Assembly: GCA_964590495.1 (NCBI GenBank)
Contig: CAZPWQ010000071.1
Span: 1 to 18,023 of the forward strand
From: CAZPWQ01 sp964590495
GTDB lineage: Bacteria > Bacteroidota > Rhodothermia > Balneolales > Balneolaceae
Direction of reading: 5' to 3'
DNA length: 18,023 nucleotides
Shown here: positions 1 through 6,306 of the stretch, one piece after another
How positions within the stretch are numbered: position 1 is the first letter of the stretch
How the letters are laid out: each line of letters opens with the position of its first letter
The notes under the pieces: model-generated
What the model saw: only the letters and a program-made list of their open reading frames with translations
Told to the model about the DNA's origin: nothing
Databases searched by the model: none
Translations under genes and position numbers: made by a program

Positions 1-40
1 GATTTAGATATTTCGGATAGCTGCCGGTTAAATTCCTCAT
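1..40 (-). CDS. Possible start of a further minus-strand gene, cut by the window edge
   Basis: An ATG at 38-40 on the minus strand opens a frame that stays open for 13 codons (MRNLTGSYPKYLN) to the window edge. The support is positional. In the repeat blocks at 6211-6302 and 8721-8817 the box GCCTTCGACT is followed by a purine-rich stretch and then the ATG of the next permease 15 bp on. Here GCCTTCGGCT (57-66) is followed by AAAGAAAAAA and this ATG 17 bp on. The peptide is too short to assign. TGSYP recalls the AGSYPA motif inside FtsX domains, but the N-terminus does not match that of the four permeases. A second frame without a start codon is also open here, so the call is tentative. Confidence 0.3.
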   Translation of the reverse strand, partial: MRNLTGSYPKYLN

Positions 41-56
41 TTATAGTTTTTTCTTT

Positions 57-131
57 AGCCGAAGGCAGGGCGCAAAGCGCATAGCGTTACAGTCTACGCT
101 ATACCCCATGCCCTTTGCACTATGCCATGCC
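57..131. repeat. Converging 7-bp repeat block A, 3' of permease gene 135-2591
   Basis: The plus strand carries three head-to-tail heptamers, GCAGGGC, GCAAAGC and GCATAGC (65-85). The minus strand carries four, GCATAGT, GCAAAGG, GCATGGG and GTATAGC (125 down to 98). The two arrays point at each other across a short spacer and can fold into an imperfect hairpin. The block begins 3-10 bp after the permease stop codon, and its far edge (AGCCGAAGGC at 57-66) matches the edge of blocks C and D. It could act as a terminator or 3' mRNA stabiliser, or be a passive intergenic repeat. Confidence 0.75.
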
Positions 132-134
132 AGG

Positions 135-2591
135 TTATTCATTCATCAAACTGTCTATGGGGTTCACCAATGCAGCTTTCATCGAGTAATAGCTGACCGT
201 AATCAGTGCGAGGGCCATCGCCGCAAGGCCCGACCAGATAAACAGGCCGGCACTGATCTCGATCCGGTAGGCAAAATCCGACAGCCATTGTTCCATAATG
301 TACCACGACATTGGTGCCGCTATTAACAGTGATATCGCAATCAATCTGACGATATCCCGGTTCAATAATAATACTATTTCTCTTACTCCTGCTCCCAATA
401 CCTTACGGATCCCGATCTCCTTGGTTTTATTAACAGTGGTGATACCGGCCAGTCCGAACAAACCCAGGCAGGCGATAAGAATAGCAAATACCATTGCCCA
501 GCCCATAATCTGCATCCAGCGGGAATAAGCCTCGTACTGCTGCGCCACCGCATCATCCATAAACCAGTAGTCGAACGGTGTAAATGGGGCAACCGCTGTC
601 CAGACTTCTTCAAGCTGTGGCAATGATTCCGCTATTTTCCCGGGTTCCATTTGCACCAGAATACTGTTGATACCGCCATGCTCCGGGTCCATGTGCAGCA
701 GCATGGGCTGGATGGGTGCTTCGAGCGACTGGAAATGGAAATCTTTAACTACACCCACCACTGTCGAGGGGTTCTCTTCACCTTTCCACGGGAGAAGCTG
801 CCCCAACGGCTCTTCCCAATCCATCGATTCAGCCAGGGCCTGGTTCACAATGATGGACCCGGTTACGTCCGAGGGACGGTCTTCCGAGAAATTTCTTCCG
901 GCGATGAGTTCTATATCCATAGTTTCGATAAACTGTTCATCCACGTAATAGATAAAGGCGTCGCTGAACTCCCCGTCTACCTGGAATCCGTACCGGTTCG
1001 ATCCGGTAGTAAACGCCGGCGCCATGCCGCTGACAGCAGCCACACCGGAAACGCCATCCAGCTTGCCCCGGTACCGTTCCATCAGCCGGGTGCCTTCTTC
1101 ATTCCATCCTGTGTGAGTGGGTACAACCAGGACCTGCTCTTCGTTGTATCCCAGGTCTTTTTGACTGACAAAATCCATCTGCCGGTACATGATGACCGAA
1201 CTGATGATCAGAAAGACCGAGAGACTGTATTGCAGCACCAGCAGACCTTTTGTCATACCGGGTTTGAATTTGCGGTAATCCAATCCTTTTAAAACTTCCG
1301 CCGGATTAAATCGTGCCAGAAAGAAGGCCGGATAGCTGCCGGCAATCAATCCGGTTAAAGCGGTAATACCGAGGACTATCCCCAGGAAGCCTGCATCACC
1401 GACATAGTTCAAGGCCAGTGATTTTCCTGAAAGTCCGTTGAAGACCGGCAGGAAAAGCTCGGCCAGTCCCAATCCCGCCACCGTGGCCAGAAGCGTCATC
1501 AACTGGGTCTCTCCCCAAAACTGCCAGGCGATCTGCCGGCGGTGCGCTCCCGCCACCTTGCGGATGCCTACCTCGCGGGCACGGCTTGTAGAGCGGGTGA
1601 GAGAAAGAGTGATATAGTTGATACATGCGATAATCAGAATCAGGATGGCAATACCCGAAAGGATGTAAGAATAGAGCGGATTGCTGACATTATACCATTC
1701 CACGGAGGCATCCAGGTGGATACCTGTGAGTGGGGTCAGCGCAAATTCCATCACGGTGGCATCTTCGGGCATATTATTACGTTCGCGGGCCCGCGCCATC
1801 GAATCTTCGTATCGCTCCGCATAAAACTCATTCATTTTTGCCTTCACCTGTTCCGTATCGCTCCCCGTTACCAGTTCGAGAAAAAGAGCGGTATTGAAAC
1901 TGCGCCAGTTTTCGATATGAAAATCATAGAACGGCTTGTTCTGTATCGGCAGCAATACCTTGTATTGAATGCTCGAGTTGGAAGGAGGGGCTTCGGCAAT
2001 TCCAGCCACTGTAAACGCCCGTTCTTCATCCCGTATTTTAATCTGGAGGACCTTGCCAATTGGATTTTCATCACCGAAATATTTGCGCGCGATCTCCGGT
2101 GTCAGGACCACGTTGTTTTTCGCAGACAGTGCTGTTCCGGGATTACCCTGAATCATCTCAAACGAAAACACCTCAAAGAAAGCCGGTTCCACATAATTCA
2201 CCGGTTCCTCGAATACGGTATCTCCGTTGCGAAGCAAAGCTGTGCTCTCGTCGTAACGGACGATCTGTCGAATTTCAGGATAACGTTCTTTCAGCGTCGG
2301 CCCCAGCGGAAGTGGCAGAAAAGCCGACTTGCCTACGCCTTCCGGAGCCCGGTTGTCAAAAAAAGATGGCTCCTCCTGGGAAGCCTCAACTGTTTCGTAG
2401 TTCACATCCACCACCCGGTAAATCCGATCGGCCTTTTCGTGAAACTTGTCATACGACCACTCGTCCTGCACAAACAGGTAAATTAGCAGGCAACAGGCAA
2501 TGCCCATCGCCAGCCCGGCAATATTGATCATTGAGTACAATGGCTGCTTTCGCAAGTTTCGAAAGGCTATTTTGATATAATTTTTAAACAT
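135..2591 (-). CDS. FtsX/MacB-type ABC transporter permease, paralogue 1 (818 aa)
   Basis: Full-length permease with the two-block layout of the MacB/FtsX superfamily. TM1 lies at about 21-42, followed by a periplasmic MacB_PCD-like domain (about 45-300). The first FtsX block has TMs near 305-330, 357-385 and 402-425 with the cytoplasmic motif REVGIRK at 339-345. TM5 is near 448-470, a second periplasmic domain runs to about 690, and the second FtsX block has KEIGIRK at about 724 and ends NPIDSLMNE. Family members couple ATP hydrolysis by a separate ATPase to mechanical work on periplasmic substrates such as peptides, lipoproteins or cell-wall enzymes; the substrate here cannot be read from sequence. 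No ATPase gene is in the window. The ATG at 2591 fits the N-terminal MFKNYIKIAFRNL pattern shared with the other three. It lies apart from them behind the ArsR/SRPBCC pair and has its own sigma-54-like box at 2652-2676. Confidence 0.95.
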   Translation of the reverse strand: MFKNYIKIAFRNLRKQPLYSMINIAGLAMGIACCLLIYLFVQDEWSYDKFHEKADRIYRVVDVNYETVEASQEEPSFFDNRAPEGVGKSAFLPLPLGPTLKERYPEIRQIVRYDESTALLRNGDTVFEEPVNYVEPAFFEVFSFEMIQGNPGTALSAKNNVVLTPEIARKYFGDENPIGKVLQIKIRDEERAFTVAGIAEAPPSNSSIQYKVLLPIQNKPFYDFHIENWRSFNTALFLELVTGSDTEQVKAKMNEFYAERYEDSMARARERNNMPEDATVMEFALTPLTGIHLDASVEWYNVSNPLYSYILSGIAILILIIACINYITLSLTRSTSRAREVGIRKVAGAHRRQIAWQFWGETQLMTLLATVAGLGLAELFLPVFNGLSGKSLALNYVGDAGFLGIVLGITALTGLIAGSYPAFFLARFNPAEVLKGLDYRKFKPGMTKGLLVLQYSLSVFLIISSVIMYRQMDFVSQKDLGYNEEQVLVVPTHTGWNEEGTRLMERYRGKLDGVSGVAAVSGMAPAFTTGSNRYGFQVDGEFSDAFIYYVDEQFIETMDIELIAGRNFSEDRPSDVTGSIIVNQALAESMDWEEPLGQLLPWKGEENPSTVVGVVKDFHFQSLEAPIQPMLLHMDPEHGGINSILVQMEPGKIAESLPQLEEVWTAVAPFTPFDYWFMDDAVAQQYEAYSRWMQIMGWAMVFAILIACLGLFGLAGITTVNKTKEIGIRKVLGAGVREIVLLLNRDIVRLIAISLLIAAPMSWYIMEQWLSDFAYRIEISAGLFIWSGLAAMALALITVSYYSMKAALVNPIDSLMNE

Positions 2592-2592
2592 A

Positions 2593-2637
2593 GGTTTGGG
2601 AACTGTTTATTTTCGGCGGTTTTGTTGAAACCAAACC
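2593..2637 (-). promoter_or_regulatory. Possible leader hairpin covering the ribosome-binding region of permease 1
   Basis: In the leader of the 818-aa permease, GGTTTGG (minus strand, 2637-2631) is an exact complement of CCAAACC (2599-2593), which ends just before the ATG at 2591. If transcription starts near the box at 2652, a 7-bp helix could cover the start region. A smaller alternative helix uses GGTTTC with GAAACC-type complements inside the loop (2619-2632). No clear Shine-Dalgarno sequence is seen. This is inference from complementarity only. Confidence 0.25.
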
Positions 2638-2651
2638 ACATAACAATCAAT

Positions 2652-2676
2652 TCAACAATCATACCAAACCAGAAAA
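2652..2676 (-). promoter_or_regulatory. Conserved sigma-54-like promoter box upstream of permease 1
   Basis: Read on the minus strand, this 25-bp stretch matches the one at 11324-11348 at 22 of 25 positions. Its core is TTTGGTATGATTGTTGA. This lines up with the -24/-12 promoter of RpoN, TGGYRYR-N4-TTGCW, with the GG and TTG at the right distance, but the last invariant C is A in both copies. The box ends 61 bp upstream of the ATG at 2591, so a start about 12 bp downstream would give a leader of about 50 nt. No rpoN or activator gene is visible in the window. Confidence 0.4.
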
Positions 2677-2705
2677 AACCTTTAATAGGCCCCTCCCAGC
2701 CTATT
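2673..2705 (-). terminator. Candidate intrinsic terminator after the SRPBCC gene
   Basis: On the minus strand AATAGGC (2705-2699) and GCCTATT (2690-2684) form a perfect 7-bp stem with an 8-nt loop. AAAGG and a run of six T (2678-2673) follow. The site lies 100 bp after the SRPBCC stop at 2805 and just before the permease 1 promoter box. The T run is offset 5 nt from the stem, so it is a weak terminator at best. The dyad could instead be an operator for the permease promoter. Confidence 0.4.
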
Positions 2706-2804
2706 TTAAGCTGATAACTGTTCGTTTTTAACCCACAGGTGTACGATTTTGAACAACCGGATCATCCGTTATAAAGCACCGGCTGCACAGAACATGGGCC
2801 ACGT

Positions 2805-3230
2805 TCAATCAGTAACAGTATGATCAAGCCGTTCAAGAATAACGGTCCAGCCTTCGGTATGATTCTTGACCATTTCTTCGTTCGGCAGGAATTCATGAAC
2901 GAGGGTAACTTCCGTCCCCTCGTCTGTTTCTGAAAGTGTGATGGTGACCAATGTATCCTGTACAGCGTGTGAGTTCCAGGTGAAAACAAGCTTTTCATTG
3001 GGAACCACTTCCCTGAATTCGCCGGTGTGGGTATAAGTATCATTTTCCCCATGCATATCAATCTGGTATTCTTCTCCGACAGATGCTTTACTCTTCACGG
3101 TAGCACTCCATCCGTCCGGTCCTGCAAAAAACCACTTCTGCATGATCTGTTGATCCGTCAATGCTTTGAAAATAGTGCCGGGATCGGATTTTATAACACG
3201 TTTTACGGTCAGTTTTGAATTATCACTCAT
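2805..3230 (-). CDS. SRPBCC / AHSA1-like (START-fold) domain protein
   Basis: A 141-aa single-domain protein of the activator of Hsp90 ATPase 1-like (AHSA1) branch of the SRPBCC superfamily. Characteristic features are the N-terminal VKRVIKSDPGTIFKALTDQ, the motif QKWFFAGPDGW at about 31-41, the paired strands EYQIDMHGENDTYTHTGEFREVVPNEKLVFTW, and the C-terminal helix NHTEGWTVILERLDH. The fold makes a deep hydrophobic cavity that usually binds a small ligand; the ligand here is unknown. There is no signal peptide, so it is cytosolic. It starts 42 bp after the ArsR gene and is almost certainly co-transcribed with it, a very common pairing (ArsR plus AHSA1-like protein). The leader just before the ATG is a purine tract (AAAGAGAAAAAAAA). 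Confidence 0.9.
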   Translation of the reverse strand: MSDNSKLTVKRVIKSDPGTIFKALTDQQIMQKWFFAGPDGWSATVKSKASVGEEYQIDMHGENDTYTHTGEFREVVPNEKLVFTWNSHAVQDTLVTITLSETDEGTEVTLVHEFLPNEEMVKNHTEGWTVILERLDHTVTD

Positions 3231-3272
3231 TTTTTTTTCTCTTTTTTTTAATGATGGGATTACAGTTCTGTT

Positions 3273-3584
3273 TCACTTTTTATTTTCGGAAAGAAATTGT
3301 TCTAGTTCATCAAAACGCGATTCCCAGAACTGCTTGTATTTCCGGATGAGTTCTTCTACCTCTGAGAGTGGAGCATAATTCATCCGGCATTTGTAACTCC
3401 TTCCTTCTTTCTTTTTGACAATAAGATCCGCCTTCTCCAAAACCTTCAGATGTTTGGATACGGCTGCAAGCGACATGTCATAAGGTTCTGCTATTTCATT
3501 TACCGAGCATTCCTTTTGAGCTAATCGCCCGAGAATAGATCTGCGGGTAGAATCTGAGAGAGCGTATAAAGTATAATCTAACAT
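3273..3584 (-). CDS. ArsR-family winged-helix transcriptional regulator
   Basis: A 103-aa protein of typical ArsR length, starting MLDYTLYALSDSTRRSILGRLA, the usual opening of the subgroup that pairs with SRPBCC proteins. The helix-turn-helix is seen at about 27-55 (SVNEIAEPYDMSLAAVSKHL, then KVLEKADLI), followed by the beta wing with KKKEGRSYKCRMNY. The ELCVCDL-type cysteine metal site of true arsenic/cadmium sensors is absent and the only cysteines are isolated, so metal sensing is unlikely. It is the first gene of a two-gene operon with the SRPBCC gene. Its promoter is covered by two near-identical palindromic sites (3592-3649), which points to autorepression. Confidence 0.92.
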   Translation of the reverse strand: MLDYTLYALSDSTRRSILGRLAQKECSVNEIAEPYDMSLAAVSKHLKVLEKADLIVKKKEGRSYKCRMNYAPLSEVEELIRKYKQFWESRFDELEQFLSENKK

Positions 3585-3591
3585 AATTTTA

Positions 3592-3649
3592 TTTAACTGA
3601 TTGGTTGAATATATAATGAATAAATCAAATATTCAACTGATCGGTTAAA
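3592..3649 (-). promoter_or_regulatory. ArsR operon promoter with two tandem palindromic operator sites
   Basis: Two 18-bp sites, TTTAACTGATTGGTTGAA (3592-3609) and TTCAACTGATCGGTTAAA (3632-3649), agree at 15 of 18 positions. Each is a near-palindrome around AACYGATCRGTT. They start exactly 40 bp apart, about four helical turns, on the same DNA face. On the minus strand a sigma-70-like promoter sits between and over them: TTGAAT (3636-3631), 17-bp spacer, TATATT (3613-3608). The -35 lies in the upstream site and the -10 touches the downstream one, so protein bound at either would block polymerase. Repression by the ArsR protein is inferred from family behaviour. Confidence 0.6.
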
Positions 3650-3713
3650 TAAAGTTCCGGAAGGGTTTCATAGGTACACAGGTAGCAAACTCAATGGACT
3701 AAATTAATAGAAA

Positions 3714-3783
3714 GCATAGCGCCGGGCGCATGGCGAAAACCCACTCAAAATAAACGCCCTGCGTTTTGCACTCTGCGCTCTGC
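3714..3783. repeat. Converging 7-bp repeat block B, 3' of permease gene 3788-6196
   Basis: The plus strand has heptamers GCATAGC, GCCGGGC and GCATGGC (3714-3734). The minus strand has GCAGAGC, GCAGAGT, GCAAAAC and GCAGGGC (3783 down to 3756). The design is that of block A: two converging arrays starting 5 bp after the permease stop codon, joined to it by the same CCTG. Unlike C and D it is not followed directly by another permease. The ArsR promoter lies about 65 bp beyond, so insulation of that promoter from read-through is possible. Confidence 0.75.
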
Positions 3784-3787
3784 CAGG

Positions 3788-6196
3788 TTATTCATTTCGC
3801 AAACTGTCTACCGGATTCGAGGTAGCTGCATTTAAAGATTTGACTCCAACGGTCATCAGCACAATAAAAACAGTGGCGGCAAATGCCAGTATGAACAATT
3901 CCGGTCCCAAATCAATCCGATAAGCGAAATCTTCAAGCCAGCTATTCATCAAAAACCATGCAAGGGGGACGGCAATCAGGAATGAAATACCTGTCAACAG
4001 TCCGAATTCTTTGCCGAACAGCTTCAGAATATCCGTTACGGTGGCACCCATGACTTTCCGGACGCCTATTTCCTTGGTACGGGTTGCTGCCATATAGGAG
4101 ACCAGTCCGAACAAACCCAGACAGCCGATTATAATGGCAATAATCGTGAAGATATTCATCAACCTTGCCGTAAGCAGCTCCCGTTTATAGAAATCGGGCA
4201 TCCGCTGATCAAGGAACGTGTATTCGAACACATAGTCCGGAAATGCAGCTTTAAAAGCATTCTCAGCACTTTGCAGTGCTTCCTGTACCTGACCCATATC
4301 AATTTTAATACCGGCCGTAAAGTACAGGGGACGAGAAGTGACAAGTACCGGATCGATCTCCTCGTGCAGCGAGGTAGTGTGAAAATTTTTGACTACACCC
4401 ACGATAGGTGCCTCACCGGCCCAGAAATCCACATATTTTCCGATAAGCTCATCATAACGGCCGTCATATCCGGTTTCACTGGCGAACGCCTCATTAACCA
4501 GATACATGTTCACGGTATCGGAAGTGACAATGTTTTTACCTGCAAGAACCTCCAGGCCATATGTCGGAATAAAGTTTTCATCCCCGAATTTTATGTGAGC
4601 CCTGCCTTCTTTGATTTCATCACGATCCTCCAGCTGATAATTTCCGGTCCAGACATTTCCGCTTGCCGTACTTGTGTTGGAATAGGCGACTGAACGGATC
4701 CCCGCCTCGTCCCTCAACTCATTTTTAAATCTGTCCAGCCGTACCTGATCGTTGAGGGGTATAGGCACTTCAACCAGAGATTCTTTGTTGAAACCCATAT
4801 CGGCATTCCGGAAATAGTTCATCTGATTGCTGATGGTAATTGTACCGATGATCAGCATCTGGGAAATTACAAACTGAACCACCACCAGGCTTCTCCGAAG
4901 GGTCAGACCTTCGCCGTAATTTGCTGAAATCCGGCCACGGATCGCTTCAATCGGACTGAATCCTGAAATATAGAATGCGGGATAAAGTCCGGCAGAAAGA
5001 GTGGTAACGATAAAAACAGCAGCCAAGAACAACAGGACCGGTATATTCGTCAACAGATTGAGTTCCAGCGGCAAACCCATCAACGACCGGACCAGTATTA
5101 GCACCCATTCGGTCAGTGCCAGGGCGAGTGCAAGAGAAATAAAGGTAACCAACGCAGTTTCGCCCAAGTAGCGGACAACCAGTTGCCCTTTCGTGCCGCC
5201 CAGTGTTTTCCTGACTCCCACCTCCCTCGACCGTTTTACCGCAATGGCCGTATTCAAATTCACAAAATTGATGCATGCTGTAATCAGTAAAAACAGGCCG
5301 ATCAGGGCCAGGGCCATCAGCATTTCATTTGCCACTACCCTGTTTCGGTAGTTACCGAACCGGGTATCGAAGTGGATCTCGCTCAGGGGCTGCAGGAAAA
5401 AATCAATCTCTGCCACCGCTTCTTCATCGCGGTATTTGCCCAGGAATGAATCCATACGGGCATTAACCATATCAGCCGTTACAGAGTCGGGCAGCTTAAT
5501 ATAGCACTGTCTCGAACTCGAAGTATTATCCCAGTCGTCATTTGCCCTGGTGTTTCCTTCCCTGGAAGCCGAACTGTACGAGGCGAGCACCACAAACGGA
5601 AGATCCGAATTTGAAGGCGGATCCTCAATCACACCGGTAATTTCCAGATCATACTTGTTGCCAGTTTGAAGGCCCAGCATTTTACCCAGCGGATTTTCAT
5701 TTCCAAAGAGTTTCGCTGCAAACGACCGGGAAACAACCACTGTATTGGGTCTTGTCAAAACCGATTCACTGTTCCCAGCCAGCCAGTTGTAAGTGAAAAC
5801 ACCGAAGTATTCCTGCTCCACAAACGCCGCATTTTCTTCTTTAAACCGCTGGATGGATCCGTCACTTCGTTCAGCGGAGATGACAGGAGCGCCGAAATTG
5901 GCATCCACTATGCTGACGGCCTCCGCTTCCGGGAAGTCGTTTTCAAAAGCTTCCGGCAGCGGGGCAGGTACACCCGTATCAAAACTTTGCTCACCAAACC
6001 GGTTGGTTTCTCTCACCACACGATAGATATTTTCCCTGTCTTCGTGAAAGGTATCGAAACTAAATTCAAATTGAATGATCAAAAAGATAACCAGGGCACA
6101 TAAAATGCCCACCGACAATCCCCCCACATTGATCAGCGTGTGGCTTTTGTTTTTAACCAGATTTCTGAGTGTTATTTTGAAGTAGTTTTTTATCAT
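3788..6196 (-). CDS. FtsX/MacB-type ABC transporter permease, paralogue 2 (802 aa)
   Basis: Same two-block architecture as the other three. TM1 is at about 21-42, the first periplasmic domain at about 45-285, TM2 near 290-315, and REVGVRK at 324-330. Further TMs lie near 345-368, 384-408 and 435-455, with the second periplasmic domain to about 680. KEIGVRK is at 708-714, and the tail NPVDSLRNE sits exactly 95 residues after the start of that second motif, as in the paralogues. The GLYPAFYISGF segment after TM4 replaces the GSYPA of paralogues 1 and 4. A good Shine-Dalgarno AAGGAG precedes the ATG at 6196. It is the third permease in the run 11208-3788, separated from paralogue 3 by a 110-bp gap filled by repeat block C. 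It presumably works as a dimer with an ATPase encoded elsewhere; the substrate is unknown. Confidence 0.95.
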   Translation of the reverse strand: MIKNYFKITLRNLVKNKSHTLINVGGLSVGILCALVIFLIIQFEFSFDTFHEDRENIYRVVRETNRFGEQSFDTGVPAPLPEAFENDFPEAEAVSIVDANFGAPVISAERSDGSIQRFKEENAAFVEQEYFGVFTYNWLAGNSESVLTRPNTVVVSRSFAAKLFGNENPLGKMLGLQTGNKYDLEITGVIEDPPSNSDLPFVVLASYSSASREGNTRANDDWDNTSSSRQCYIKLPDSVTADMVNARMDSFLGKYRDEEAVAEIDFFLQPLSEIHFDTRFGNYRNRVVANEMLMALALIGLFLLITACINFVNLNTAIAVKRSREVGVRKTLGGTKGQLVVRYLGETALVTFISLALALALTEWVLILVRSLMGLPLELNLLTNIPVLLFLAAVFIVTTLSAGLYPAFYISGFSPIEAIRGRISANYGEGLTLRRSLVVVQFVISQMLIIGTITISNQMNYFRNADMGFNKESLVEVPIPLNDQVRLDRFKNELRDEAGIRSVAYSNTSTASGNVWTGNYQLEDRDEIKEGRAHIKFGDENFIPTYGLEVLAGKNIVTSDTVNMYLVNEAFASETGYDGRYDELIGKYVDFWAGEAPIVGVVKNFHTTSLHEEIDPVLVTSRPLYFTAGIKIDMGQVQEALQSAENAFKAAFPDYVFEYTFLDQRMPDFYKRELLTARLMNIFTIIAIIIGCLGLFGLVSYMAATRTKEIGVRKVMGATVTDILKLFGKEFGLLTGISFLIAVPLAWFLMNSWLEDFAYRIDLGPELFILAFAATVFIVLMTVGVKSLNAATSNPVDSLRNE

Positions 6197-6210
6197 TTTC
6201 TTCTCCTTTT

Positions 6211-6302
6211 AGTCGAAGGCAAAGCGCAGAGCGCGTGGTCCGCCAGCTGGCGGAAAAACCAGCTTTAATTTAACCCCATGCGCTTTGCTCTATGCGCTAT
6301 GC
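6211..6302. repeat. Converging 7-bp repeat block C with nested palindrome, between permeases 3 and 2
   Basis: The plus strand carries GCAAAGC, GCAGAGC and GCGTGGT (6219-6239), leading into the perfect 16-bp palindrome TCCGCCAGCTGGCGGA (6239-6254). The minus strand carries GCATAGC, GCATAGA, GCAAAGC and GCATGGG (6302 down to 6275). The block starts 4 bp after the stop of paralogue 3 and ends 15 bp before the ATG of paralogue 2, so it fills nearly the whole intergenic gap. The first 53 bp of the plus strand (from 6211) match block D at all but about four positions. Confidence 0.8.
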
Positions 6303-6306
6303 CAAG

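Noticed and set aside
57..131. CRISPR-like reading of the heptamer blocks
   Set aside because: Units are 7 bp with no spacers, and the two halves converge. This is a tandem repeat or hairpin, not a repeat-spacer array.
651..1292. 213-codon open frame on the plus strand
   Set aside because: Also antisense to the 818-aa permease, which has unmistakable family motifs in the same stretch.
1542..2486. 314-codon open frame on the plus strand
   Set aside because: Lies wholly opposite the 818-aa permease. Its translation is rich in Arg, His and Cys without domain character, as expected of an antisense shadow.
3273..3584. Arsenic or cadmium sensing by the ArsR-family protein
   Set aside because: No paired-cysteine metal site and no metal transporter or reductase nearby. 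The partner is an SRPBCC protein.
3592..3649. Bacteroidota-type promoter (TTG at -33, TAnnTTTG at -7) for the ArsR operon
   Set aside because: A TATTTG is present but the TA is not at the required distance. The TTGAAT-17-TATATT pair fits better.
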